Below, piece after piece: positions 1-8,500 of a DNA stretch of 35,049 bases; position 1 is the first letter of the stretch, and every line of letters starts with the position of its first letter. The notes below the pieces were generated by a model. That model had not been told where the DNA came from. It did not search any database and saw only the letters and a list, made by a program, of their open reading frames with translations. Source of the stretch: an uncultured Schumannella sp. (lineage in GTDB: Bacteria; Actinomycetota; Actinomycetes; Actinomycetales; Microbacteriaceae). The DNA lies in contig NZ_CAJQNT010000033.1 in NCBI RefSeq assembly GCF_905479755.1, positions 1-35,049 on the forward strand, written 5' to 3'. Both the position numbers and the translations under genes were made by a program.

Positions 1-2
1 GC

Positions 3-353
3 AAGATCATCAACATCGCCTCGGTGCAGTCGCAGCTCGCGCGGCAGACCATCGCGCCCTACGGCGCCACCAAGGCCGGAGTCGCCCAGTTGGGCCGCGG
101 AATGGCGGCCGACCTGGCCCGCCACAACATCCAGGTCAACACCCTCTCGCCCGGCTACTTCGCCACCGACATGAACCAGGCCCTCGTCGACGACCCGGAG
201 TTCACCGCGTGGCTCGAGAACCGCACCCCTGCCCGCCGCTGGGGCCAGGTCGAGGAGCTCTCCGGCACCCTGATCTACCTCGCCTCCTCGGCGAGCGACT
301 TCGTCAGCGGGCAGAACATCTTCGTCGACGGCGGCATGACCTCGGTCGTCTGA
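3..353 (+). CDS. idnO: SDR-family dehydrogenase, probable gluconate 5-dehydrogenase (5' end cut off)
   Basis: C-terminal 116 residues of a classical short-chain dehydrogenase; the start lies upstream of the window. The active-site Tyr and Lys are visible as YGATKAG, followed by NTLSPGYFATDMN and the terminal FVDGGM motif typical of SDRs. The stretch after NTLSPGYF, including DPEFTAWLENRTPARRWG, closely resembles gluconate 5-dehydrogenase (IdnO), which reduces 5-keto-D-gluconate to D-gluconate with NAD(P)H in the cytoplasm. The next genes encode an idonate 5-dehydrogenase-like enzyme and a gluconokinase, which fits this pathway. The Rossmann glycine motif and the catalytic Ser are partly or wholly outside the window, so cofactor preference cannot be judged. 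A different sugar-acid SDR remains possible. Confidence 0.8.
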   Translation, partial: KIINIASVQSQLARQTIAPYGATKAGVAQLGRGMAADLARHNIQVNTLSPGYFATDMNQALVDDPEFTAWLENRTPARRWGQVEELSGTLIYLASSASDFVSGQNIFVDGGMTSVV

Positions 354-400
354 TCCACCCCTCGGGGACCGCCTCGGCGGCGCTCCCGCTTCAACACCCC

Positions 401-406
401 AGGAGG
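401..406 (+). promoter_or_regulatory. Shine-Dalgarno site for idnD
   Basis: AGGAGG lies 5 nt before the GTG at 412. It fixes this GTG as the start, and the absence of a strong -10 box in the 58-bp gap suggests cotranscription with the upstream SDR gene. Confidence 0.75.
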
Positions 407-411
407 ATGCC

Positions 412-1437
412 GTGAAGGCGCTCTACATTGACGGCAAGCTCGACCTCGTCGAACGCGAGGTGGCGCTACCGGAACCCGGTGAGGGTGAGGTGCGCATCCG
501 CGTGCACTACGTCGGCATCTGCGGCTCGGATCTGCACTACTACTTCGAGGGCGCCAACGGGGCCTTCGTCGTGAAGGAGCCGCTCGCCCCCGGCCACGAG
601 CTCTCGGGCCTTGTCGACCTGGACCCGAGCGGCGCGTTCGCGCCCGGCACCCCGGTGACGGTGCACCCGGCCCGCTTCGGCCACGTGGAGGCGGGAATCG
701 AGGATGCGCCAAACCTCTGGCCGGGCGGCTCGTACCTCGGCAGCGCGTCGACCTGGCCGCACACGCAGGGCGGCATGAGCGAGTATCTGATCGTCGACGC
801 AGGCATGGTGCGGGTCCTTCCCGCCGAACTCCCGCTTGAGGCCGCCGCCCTCGCCGAGCCGCTCGCCGTCTCGCTGCACGGCGTCTCGCGTGCGGGCGAT
901 GTGTCCGGCGCGCGCGTGCTCGTCTCCGGGGCCGGTCCGATCGGCCTGCTCGCCGTGGCCGCCGCCAAGAGCCGCGGCGCCGCCGAGGTGACCCTCACCG
1001 ACCTGCTGCCCGAGCCGCTCGCCCGCGGACGGGCCGTCGGGGCCGACCACACGATCCAGATCGGCACGGACGAGATCCCCGAGAACGCCTTCGACGTCGT
1101 GCTCGAGTGCTCGGGCGCTGCGCCCGCCATCTCGCAGGCGTTCCGCTCCGCGCGTCGCCGCGGCACCGTCGTGCAGATCGGCATGGTTCCCGACGAGGGG
1201 CGCCCGATCAACCTGGCTCCCGCGATCTCGAAAGAGCTCAGCATCCACGGCGTCTTCCGTTTCGTCGACGAGATCGATGAGGCGATTCGCCTCCTCGCGG
1301 CCGAGCCCGCGGTCGCCTCGGTCGTCACCCAGGTGATCCCGGCCGAGAACGCCGCCGAGGCTTTCGAGATCGCGCGCGACTCGAGCGCGAGCGGAAAGGT
1401 GCTCGTCTCCACCTGGATCACCGACCAGGCCTCCTGA
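412..1437 (+). CDS. idnD: Zinc-type medium-chain alcohol dehydrogenase, L-idonate 5-dehydrogenase-like
   Basis: A 341-residue medium-chain dehydrogenase expected to oxidise L-idonate to 5-keto-D-gluconate using NAD(P). The catalytic zinc ligands are visible: Cys37 in GICGSD, His62-Glu63 in PGHE and Glu149 in AEPLAVSLH. The Rossmann motif GAGPIG is at about residues 173-178. The structural zinc loop, normally holding four cysteines between about residues 85 and 102, is replaced by HPARFGHVEAGIEDAPNLW with no cysteine, so only the catalytic zinc should be bound. GTG start chosen because of the AGGAGG at 401-406. It sits between the IdnO-like SDR and gluconokinase, which supports the idonate/gluconate route. 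Sorbitol or another polyol dehydrogenase is the main alternative. Confidence 0.8.
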   Translation: MKALYIDGKLDLVEREVALPEPGEGEVRIRVHYVGICGSDLHYYFEGANGAFVVKEPLAPGHELSGLVDLDPSGAFAPGTPVTVHPARFGHVEAGIEDAPNLWPGGSYLGSASTWPHTQGGMSEYLIVDAGMVRVLPAELPLEAAALAEPLAVSLHGVSRAGDVSGARVLVSGAGPIGLLAVAAAKSRGAAEVTLTDLLPEPLARGRAVGADHTIQIGTDEIPENAFDVVLECSGAAPAISQAFRSARRRGTVVQIGMVPDEGRPINLAPAISKELSIHGVFRFVDEIDEAIRLLAAEPAVASVVTQVIPAENAAEAFEIARDSSASGKVLVSTWITDQAS

Positions 1438-1449
1438 GAGGATCGGCAG

Positions 1450-2997
1450 ATGACCGCCGAAGCAGCCGTGCGTAACGTCGTGATCGGCCTCGACCTCGGA
1501 ACGACGAGCACGAAGGCGGTCGCCTTCACGCCCGACGGAAGCCAGCTCGCACAGGCCTCGCACGGTTACGAGCTGCAGACCCCGCACCCCGGGTTCGCCG
1601 TGCAGGATCCGCATCAGATCCTCGCCGCCGCCTACCGCGCCGTCGCCGACGTCGCGCGGGAGGTGGGTGCCGAACGGGTCCGCGGCATCTCGTTCTCCTC
1701 GGCCATGCACAGCCTGATGGGTCTCGGTCCGCTCTACGAGCCGATGACCCCGGTCATCACCTGGGGCGACACGCGCGCCGCGATCCAGGCCGAGCGCCTG
1801 CGCGCCGGGGTGAGCGGTCTCGCGCTGCACCGCCGCACCGGCACGCCCATCCACCCGATGTCGCCGCTGACCAAGCTCATCTGGTTCCGCGAGATGGAGC
1901 CCAAGCTGCACGAGTCGGTCGCGTTCTGGGTCGGCATCAAAGACTGGGTGCTCGTGCACATGTGCGGCGCACTCGTGATCGACCACTCCCTCGCCTCCGG
2001 CACGGGTCTGATGGACATCCACCAACTCGACTGGGATGCGGAGGCGCTCGCGCTCGCCGGAGTGTCGCCCGAGCAACTGCCCGAGCTCGTGCGCACGCGC
2101 GACGTGCTCCCCGGGATCACCGCCGAGGCGGCCGAGGCGATGGGGTTGCCGGAGTCGCTCGAGGTCGTCGTCGGAGCGGGTGACGGGCCCCTCGCGAACC
2201 TCGGTGTGGGCGCCGTGCGCCCCGGGGTGGCGGCCTGCTCGATCGGCACCAGCGGTGCGTTGCGCGTCGGGGTCGACCGCCCCGCCGTCGACCCGCAGGG
2301 TGGCGTGTTCTGCTACGCGCTCACGGAGGACCGCTGGGTCGTCGGCGGTGCCATCAACAACGGGGGAGCGACGCTCGGCTGGGCGCGGGGCATCTTCGCG
2401 CCCGAACTCGGCGAGGGCCGCGAGGCGGAACTGCTCGCGCTCGCCGCACGCGCGCAACCGGGCTCCGGCGGGCTCATCATGCTTCCCTACCTTCTGTCGG
2501 AGCGGGCGCCGCACTGGAGTGCGCTGCCGACCGGCGCTTACCTCGGCCTCACCCGCGGGCATCGGCGCGAACACCTGTTGCGCGCCTCGGTGGAGGGCGT
2601 GTGCCTGCAGCTGGCGCTCGTGCTGCAGTCGATGCGCGCGGCCGGCCTCGACGTGACGCACGTGCGCGCCACGGGGGGCGTCACCCGCAACGACCTCTGG
2701 CGGGGCATCCTCGCCTCGGCGCTCGGCATGACGGTCGACTTCGCGGAAGGGCAGGAAGGGTCGAGCTTCGGCGCCGCCCTGCTCGGCATGGAGGCGCTCG
2801 GACTCATCGACTCGATCGACATCGTCGACGAGTTGATTCCGGTCGAGGATTCGGTGCGACCCGAGCCGCGGGCGCTCGCCGTCTACAGCCAGCTGTTGCC
2901 GGTGTTCGCCGAGCTCTACACGCACCTCGTCCCGACCTTCTCGAGCCTGCGGCGGCTGGCTCCGAGCCTGCCGCTTGACCTCTCCGAGGAGGAGTAG
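1450..2997 (+). CDS. gntK: FGGY-family gluconokinase
   Basis: A 515-residue carbohydrate kinase that would phosphorylate D-gluconate to 6-phosphogluconate with ATP, feeding the pentose phosphate pathway. The N-terminal ATP-binding phosphate loop DLGTTS is at residues 15-20 and the catalytic-base motif GAGDGP lies around residue 245. ATGGVTRND near residue 410 and the GSSFGAALLG segment match the C-terminal FGGY domain. Length is normal for the family. The start ATG follows GAGGAT with a short spacer and is only 12 nt after the idnD stop, so the genes are probably one operon. Substrate assignment rests on similarity to actinobacterial and Bacillus-type FGGY gluconokinases and on the two preceding genes. 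Confidence 0.85.
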   Translation: MTAEAAVRNVVIGLDLGTTSTKAVAFTPDGSQLAQASHGYELQTPHPGFAVQDPHQILAAAYRAVADVAREVGAERVRGISFSSAMHSLMGLGPLYEPMTPVITWGDTRAAIQAERLRAGVSGLALHRRTGTPIHPMSPLTKLIWFREMEPKLHESVAFWVGIKDWVLVHMCGALVIDHSLASGTGLMDIHQLDWDAEALALAGVSPEQLPELVRTRDVLPGITAEAAEAMGLPESLEVVVGAGDGPLANLGVGAVRPGVAACSIGTSGALRVGVDRPAVDPQGGVFCYALTEDRWVVGGAINNGGATLGWARGIFAPELGEGREAELLALAARAQPGSGGLIMLPYLLSERAPHWSALPTGAYLGLTRGHRREHLLRASVEGVCLQLALVLQSMRAAGLDVTHVRATGGVTRNDLWRGILASALGMTVDFAEGQEGSSFGAALLGMEALGLIDSIDIVDELIPVEDSVRPEPRALAVYSQLLPVFAELYTHLVPTFSSLRRLAPSLPLDLSEEE

Positions 2998-3015
2998 CCG
3001 AGCGCTCCGGGTCGA

Positions 3016-3021
3016 TACCCT
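3016..3021 (+). promoter_or_regulatory. -10 box, candidate leaderless promoter
   Basis: TACCCT lies 7 nt before the ATG at 3029, and there is no Shine-Dalgarno sequence. Transcription would begin at or next to the A of the start codon. The -35 region is not recognisable. Confidence 0.45.
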
Positions 3022-3028
3022 GAGAGCA

Positions 3029-4072
3029 ATGGAACCGTCATCTCGTCTGCGCGTCGTCGTTGCCACTCCCTTGTTTCCGGCGGACGCCGCGATGATCGTC
3101 GAGCGCGAGCCGCGCATCGAGCTCGTCCACGTGCCCGAACTGCTCGCCGAGCCGAACGTCGACTGGATGACCTGGTCGAAGCGCACCCCGGAGCAGCAGG
3201 AGCGCTTCGAACAGCTCGTGGACACGGCGGACGCGCTCTATGGCGTGCCCGACCACTCGGGCAAGGCCCTCGCGCGCACCGTCGCCGCCAACCCGAAACT
3301 GCGCTGGGTGCACACGATCCCTGCGGGCGGCGGCCAACAGGTCAAGGCCGCGAACCTCCCTGCGGAGGCGCTGGAGCGCATCGCCTTCTCGACCTCCGCG
3401 GGGGTGCACGCCGCGCCGCTCGCCGAGTTCGCGATCTTCGGCGTGCTCGCCGGAGCGAAGCAGCTGCCGTGGCTGCAGGAGACGCAGCGCCGTCACGAGT
3501 GGGCGCCACGTCGCCCCCTGGGTCGTGCCGCCTCCTCCACCGTCGCGGTGGTCGGTCTCGGCTCGATCGGCAGACTCACCGCCGACAAGCTCGCGGGCCT
3601 GGGCTTCCGCGTCGTCGGAGTGCACCGCCGCGCGGTGGAGGCGCCCGGGGTGAGCGAGATCTTCCCCGTGGAAGACCTCGCGCGCGTCGCCAGCGAGGTG
3701 GATGCGATCGTGCTCGCGCTGCCCGGCACCTCCGAGACCGAGAAGATGCTGAGCCGCGAGGTGCTCGCCGCGGCCAAGCCCGGCATCACGATCGTGAACG
3801 TGGGGCGGGGAACGACGGTCGACGAGCCGGCGCTCATCGACGCGCTCACCGACGGCCGGGTGGGACTCGCGGTGCTGGACGTCACCTACGTCGAGCCGCT
3901 GCCGGCCGAGAGCCCGCTCTGGGAGCTGCCCAACGCGATCATCGCGCCGCACACCGCCGCGATCAGCACCGACGAGCCGCGCCTCATCGCCGAACTGTTC
4001 GTCGAGAACGCGCGCCGATTCCTCGACGGGGAGCCGCTGATCAACCGCGTCAACACCCGCGAGTTCTACTGA
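3029..4072 (+). CDS. D-isomer-specific 2-hydroxyacid dehydrogenase
   Basis: A 347-residue NAD(P)-dependent dehydrogenase of the D-2-hydroxyacid family. The Rossmann motif GLGSIG is at residues 176-181. The catalytic Arg260 (GRGTTVDE), Glu289 (DVTYVEPLP) and His308 (APHTAA) are all in place, so the enzyme should be active. An in-frame ATG at 2975 would add 18 residues and overlap the gluconokinase gene; the ATG at 3029 is preferred because the conserved domain begins just after it and a TACCCT -10 box sits 7 nt upstream. The gene follows the idonate/gluconate genes, so a 2-keto acid or 2-ketogluconate-type reductase is conceivable, but the substrate cannot be read from the sequence. Confidence 0.85.
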   Translation: MEPSSRLRVVVATPLFPADAAMIVEREPRIELVHVPELLAEPNVDWMTWSKRTPEQQERFEQLVDTADALYGVPDHSGKALARTVAANPKLRWVHTIPAGGGQQVKAANLPAEALERIAFSTSAGVHAAPLAEFAIFGVLAGAKQLPWLQETQRRHEWAPRRPLGRAASSTVAVVGLGSIGRLTADKLAGLGFRVVGVHRRAVEAPGVSEIFPVEDLARVASEVDAIVLALPGTSETEKMLSREVLAAAKPGITIVNVGRGTTVDEPALIDALTDGRVGLAVLDVTYVEPLPAESPLWELPNAIIAPHTAAISTDEPRLIAELFVENARRFLDGEPLINRVNTREFY

Positions 4073-4085
4073 CCCCTCCGCACCG

Positions 4086-4169
4086 TTTTCAGGAGTTGGT
4101 GTGACCAAAGTGACAGGAGTCACCGGTCGAGGGGTCATCCGCCTCATCCGTCACACGAACTCCTGAAAA
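4086..4169. repeat. Nested inverted repeat with 19-bp arms
   Basis: The arm at 4086-4104 (TTTTCAGGAGTTGGTGTGA) is matched by its complement at 4151-4169 with one mismatch. The 46-bp interior holds a second small dyad, GTGAC-AGGA-GTCAC at 4110-4123. Neither strand has a U-run after the hairpin, since the arms start with T and end with A, so it does not look like a standard intrinsic terminator. It could be a miniature inverted-repeat element, a cruciform, or a transcription end of another kind between the dehydrogenase gene and rplY. No target-site duplication is obvious. Confidence 0.7.
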
Positions 4170-4327
4170 AGGGTGAGGTAGAGTGTGCAGGTACTTCGGC
4201 GAGGGATGCACCGGCATCCGTAATCGACGCGGTGGGCTGGCCTTGGGAGAAGATCCCGTGTCGTCCTCACGCAGTCTGCGTTCGAGTTGACCAACACCAG
4301 GGCCCCGGGCCCATTCAGGAGAAGACA
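4170..4327 (+). promoter_or_regulatory. Leader region of rplY
   Basis: A possible -10 box, TAGAGT at 4179-4184, would give a leader of about 135 nt before rplY. The leader contains small dyads such as GGATGC-ACCG-GCATCC (4205-4220 region) and GGGCC/GGCCC around 4300-4312. The Shine-Dalgarno sequence AGGAGAAG (4317-4324) is 3 nt from the ATG at 4328. Ribosomal protein leaders are often autoregulatory, but I recognise no known L25 leader here. Confidence 0.35.
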
Positions 4328-4963
4328 ATGTCTGACGACAACAACCTCGTTGCCGAGGTCCGCAGCGAGTTCGGCAAGGGAGCGGCCCGCCGCATCCGCG
4401 CCGAGCACAAGATCCCCGCCGTGCTCTACGGTCACGGCACCGAGCCGCAGCACCTCACTCTGCCCGGCCACGAGACCGCGCTCATCCTCCGCAAGTCGAA
4501 CGCGCTGCTCACGCTCGACATCGCCGGCACGCCCGCCCTCGCGCTCGTCAAGGACGTGCAGAAGGACCCGGTGCGCCAGATCATCGAGCACATCGACCTG
4601 ATCGTCGTCCGCAAGGGCGAGAAGGTCACCGTCGACGTCTACGTGCACGTCGAGGGCGAGCCCGCCGTCGGCACGATCGTCGCGCTCGACGCGAACACGC
4701 TGTCGCTCGAGGCCGAGGCGACCCACATCCCCGAGAGCATCACGGTCTCGGTCGAGGGCCTCGAGGCCGGATCGCAGATCCACGCCTCCGACCTCACCCT
4801 GCCGGCCGGCTCGACGCTGGTCAGCGACCCCGAGACGCTCGTCGTCAACATCACCGTGCCGGCCGTTGCCGACCTCGGTGAGACCGAAGAGACCGAGGGC
4901 GACGAGGCCGCCGAGGGCGAGGCCGAGGGCGACGCCGAGGACGCTTCGGGCGACGCCGAGTAG
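4328..4963 (+). CDS. rplY: 50S ribosomal protein L25/general stress protein Ctc
   Basis: A 211-residue long-form L25 (Ctc type), which binds 5S rRNA in the large ribosomal subunit. The N-terminal L25 domain starts with a segment containing [24 protein letters not shown] and continues through [19 protein letters not shown]. The C-terminal TL5-like beta domain (about residues 95-185) includes [18 protein letters not shown]. The last 25 residues are acidic and rich in Glu, Asp, Ala and Gly. The ATG at 4328 is chosen because AGGAGAAG lies just upstream and the family begins here; an ATG-like start 96 nt earlier would add an unrelated extension. The neighbour pth is a common partner of rplY in bacteria. 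Confidence 0.95.
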   Translation: MSDDNNLVAEVRSEFGKGAARRIRAEHKIPAVLYGHGTEPQHLTLPGHETALILRKSNALLTLDIAGTPALALVKDVQKDPVRQIIEHIDLIVVRKGEKVTVDVYVHVEGEPAVGTIVALDANTLSLEAEATHIPESITVSVEGLEAGSQIHASDLTLPAGSTLVSDPETLVVNITVPAVADLGETEETEGDEAAEGEAEGDAEDASGDAE

Positions 4964-4966
4964 TTC

Positions 4967-4970
4967 GGAG
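4967..4970 (+). promoter_or_regulatory. Shine-Dalgarno site in front of the non-canonical pth start
   Basis: GGAG is followed by 5 nt (ACATC) and then the ATC at 4976. This is ideal spacing for a start codon, yet no ATG, GTG or TTG is present in the pth frame here. Confidence 0.5.
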
Positions 4971-4975
4971 ACATC

Positions 4976-5560
4976 ATCTCCGCAGATGCGTGGCTCGTAG
5001 TCGGGCTCGGGAACCCCGGGCCCGACTACGCCGCGCATCGGCACAACGTCGGCCAGATGGCGCTCGACGTTCTCGCGGAACGGATCGGCGCCGGCTTCCG
5101 GCTGCACAAGGCCCGCGCTGCGGTTGCCGAAGGACGGATCGCTCCGGGCGCCGCCAAGATCATCCTCGCCAAGCCGGCGAGCTTCATGAACCTCTCCGGG
5201 GGACCGGTCGCGGCGCTGCTGAAGTTCTACTCGCTCGACGCCTCACGGCTGATCGTGCTGCACGACGAACTCGACCTGCCCTTCGATACCGTCCGGCTCA
5301 AGCAGGGCGGCGGTCACGGCGGCCACAACGGGCTGCGCGACATCAGCGCCGCCGCCGGACCCGACTACACGCGGGTGCGGATTGGCATCGGGCGCCCGCC
5401 GGGGCGACAAGACGCCGCCGACTTCGTGCTGAAGCCGTTCTCGTCGACCGAGCGCGCCGCGCTGCCGAACCTGCTCGCCGACGCCGCCGACGCGACCGAG
5501 GATCTGGTGACGCTCGGGCTGCTCGACGCCCAGCAGAAGTGGCACGCCCCGCGCGCGTAG
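4976..5560 (+). CDS. pth: Peptidyl-tRNA hydrolase with apparent ATC start
   Basis: Pth recycles peptidyl-tRNAs released from stalled ribosomes by cutting the ester bond. The core is clear: [34 protein letters not shown] and [12 protein letters not shown]. Counted from 4976, Asn13, His23 and Asp97 correspond to the catalytic Asn10, His20 and Asp93 of the E. coli enzyme. The frame is open back to a TAG at 4961, but the first standard start codon is the ATG at 5057, which would remove Asn13 and His23. ATC at 4976, with GGAG 5 nt upstream, gives a natural N-terminus reading (M)[14 protein letters not shown]. So either ATC is used, or a base change or indel affects the start. It lies 12 nt after rplY and is probably cotranscribed with it. 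Confidence 0.85.
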   Translation: MSADAWLVVGLGNPGPDYAAHRHNVGQMALDVLAERIGAGFRLHKARAAVAEGRIAPGAAKIILAKPASFMNLSGGPVAALLKFYSLDASRLIVLHDELDLPFDTVRLKQGGGHGGHNGLRDISAAAGPDYTRVRIGIGRPPGRQDAADFVLKPFSSTERAALPNLLADAADATEDLVTLGLLDAQQKWHAPRA

Positions 5561-5563
5561 ACT
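5558..5563 (+). promoter_or_regulatory. -10 box TAGACT for mfd, sharing the pth stop codon
   Basis: The TAG of pth (5558-5560) is also the first half of TAGACT, which ends 7 nt before the mfd ATG. No Shine-Dalgarno sequence is present, so a leaderless mfd transcript is likely. Confidence 0.5.
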
Positions 5564-5570
5564 TCCCCAA

Positions 5571-8500
5571 ATGGGCCTCCATCGGATTCTCCCGGCGCTT
5601 GCGCGCGCCCACAGCATCGAAACCGCACGGGAAGAGGCCCGGCACGACGCCGACTTCGCCGTCGTCGAGGGCGTGCGGATTCCGCTCCTCGCCGAGCTGC
5701 TCGATGCGCGCGGAGGCCCGAGCGCGCTGCTGGTCATCACGGCGACGAGCCGCGAGTCCGAGAGCGTGCAGGCGGCGCTGTCCAGCTACCTCCCCGAGGC
5801 CCACGTGCTCGGCTTCCCGGCCTGGGAGACACTGCCGCACGAACGCCTGAGCCCGAGCGCCGAAACGGTCGGGGCGCGCATCCGCACGCTGCGCCGTCTG
5901 CGCGCCTGGGATCAGAACCGCGACGCCCACCTGATCGTGGTGGCGAGCGTGCGCGCCGCGTTGCAGCCGGTTGCGCCGGGACTTGCGGAGGTCGCCCCCC
6001 TGGAGCTTTCGACCGGCGGCCGCGGCTACGCACTCGATGAGATCGCGACGCGGCTCATCGAGCTCGCCTACACGCGCGTCGACCTGGTGACCCGGCGCGG
6101 CGAGTTTGCGCTACGCGGCGGCATCCTCGACGTCTTCCCGCCGGATGCCGAACACCCCGTGCGCGCCGACTTCTTCGGCGACGAGTTGGAGCAGTTGCGC
6201 GCGTTCTCGGTCGCCGATCAGCGCTCGCTCCCGGGAGACCTGGACGGCGTCGAGCTTCCTCCGAGTCGCGAGCTGTTGCTGACCGACGCGGTGCGCCAGC
6301 GCGCCCGCGAGATGGAGTCGGAGTTTCCGACGCTGCAGCAGATGCTCGCCAAGATCGCCGAGGGCATCCCGGTCGAGGGCATGGAGTCTCTCGCCCCCGC
6401 GCTGCTGGAGCGGCTCGAACCGCTGACCGCGTCGTTCCCGACGGACGCGGCCGTGGCGCTCATGTCGCCGGAGCGCATCGCGAACCGCGCCGTGAGCCTC
6501 GTCGAGACGAACCGCGAGTTCCTGTCGGCCGCCTGGACCGCCGCCACGGCGGGCGCCTCGGCACCGATCGACCTGGACGCGGGCGACTTCCTCACCGTCA
6601 CCGGTCTGCGCGAGGCGGCGCGTCCGCGCACCTGGTGGACGTTCTCGCCCTTCGGGCTCGGCGCCGCCGACCTCGACGACGACCTGGTGCGCGTCGAGGC
6701 GGATGCCGCCCCCACCTTCGCGGGAAAGTACGGCGGGGCCGTCGATCACGTCGCCGAACGGCTCGCCGCCGGGTGGTCGATGGTGATCACGGCGCAGGGT
6801 CCCGGCCTCATCGAGCGCGCGGCGCAGGTGCTGGGCGAGCAGGGGCTCGCCGCCCGCCCCGTCGACGAGCTGCCGACCGAGCTCGATCCGGGGGTGGCCT
6901 ACCTCGTGCAGGGCGCGGTCGAGGCCGGTTTCGAGTCGCCCGAGCTGCGCCTGGCTCTGCTGAGCGAATCCGAGTTCTTCGGCCGCGCGGTCGGCGTCGA
7001 CTCGCGCCAGGTGAAGAAGCTCGCCAGCCGCCGCAAGAACGTCGTCGACCCGCTGCAGCTGAAGGCCGGTGACGTCGTCGTTCATGCCACGCACGGCATC
7101 GGTCGTTTCGTCGAGCTGGTGCAGCGCGAGGTGTCCAGCGGGGAGCGGCAGGCCCGCGGCCCGCTCGGCTCGAAGGCCGCCAAGGTCATGCGCGAATACC
7201 TCGTGATCGAGTACGCGCCCTCCAAGCGTGGGATGCCCGGCGACCGGCTGTTCGTGCCGACCGATCAGCTCGATCAGCTGAGCCGCTACGTCGGCGGCGA
7301 GTCGCCCGCGCTCAGCAAGATGGGCGGCTCCGACTGGTCGGCCGCGAAGGGCCGCGCGCGCAAGGCGGTGCGCGACATCGCCGTCGAACTGGTCAAGCTC
7401 TACAGCGCGCGGATGGCCTCGAAGGGCCACGCTTTCGGGCCGGACACCCCGTGGCAGCGTGAGCTGGAGGAGGCCTTCCCTTTCGCCGAGACACCCGATC
7501 AGCTGCAGACGATCGATGAGGTCAAGGCCGACATGGAGCGACCGATCCCGATGGATCGCCTCATCTCGGGCGACGTCGGCTACGGCAAGACCGAGATCGC
7601 CGTGCGCGCCGCCTTCAAGGCCGTGCAGGACGGCAAGCAGGTCGCGATGCTCGTGCCGACGACCCTGCTGGTGCGCCAGCACATGGAGACCTTCGCCGAG
7701 CGCTTCGCCGGATTCCCCGTGCACCTGCGCGCGCTCAGCCGGTTCCAGACGGAGAAGGAGTCGAATGAGACCATCGACGGGCTCGCCCGCGGCGAGGTCG
7801 ACGTCGTGATCGGCACGCACCGCATCCTGAGTGAGTCGATCCGATTCAAAGATCTGGGGCTCGTCATCATCGACGAGGAGCAGCGCTTCGGTGTCGAGCA
7901 CAAGGATGCGCTGAAGAAGCTCAAGACGAACGTCGACATCCTGGCGATGAGCGCCACCCCGATTCCGCGAACCCTCGAGATGGCGGTCACCGGCATCCGC
8001 GAGATGTCGACGCTCGCCACCCCGCCCGAGGACCGGCATCCGATCCTCAGCTATGTCGGCGCCTACAACGACCAGCAGGTGACGGCCGCGATCCGCCGCG
8101 AGTTGCTGCGCGAGGGCCAAGTGTTCTACGTGCACAATCGCGTCTCGAGCATTCAGGGCGTCGCCGCCAAGATCGCCGAACTGGTGCCGGAGGCGCGCGT
8201 CGCGGTCGCTCACGGCCAGATGAGCGAGAGCGCGCTCGAGCAAGTGATCGTCGACTTCTGGGAGCGCCGGGCCGATGTGCTCGTGACGACGACGATCATC
8301 GAGACCGGGATCGACATCGCCAACGCGAACACCCTGATCATCGATCGTGCCGACAAGTACGGCCTGAGCCAGCTGCACCAGATCCGCGGACGCGTGGGCC
8401 GTGGCCGCGAGCGCGCGTACGCCTACTTCCTCTACGACGCCGACAAGCCGCTCGGCGAGACCGCGCATGACCGGCTGGAGACGATCGCGGCGAACAACGA

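Noticed and set aside
2975-3028. 18-residue N-terminal extension of the 2-hydroxyacid dehydrogenase
   Set aside because: It overlaps the gluconokinase 3' end, has no homology support, and a -10 box precedes the ATG at 3029.
466-3225. Very long open frame on the minus strand opposite the idonate/gluconokinase genes (919 codons)
   Set aside because: It is a GC-driven antisense shadow: the plus-strand genes have full catalytic motifs, while this frame is Arg/Gly/Asp-rich without any recognisable domain.
4086-4169. Rho-independent terminator
   Set aside because: The stem is strong but there is no U-run downstream on either strand; U residues are at the 5' side of the stem.
5057-5560. Start of pth at the first ATG (5057)
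   Set aside because: It would delete the GLGNPG motif and both catalytic Asn and His residues, although they are encoded intact just upstream.
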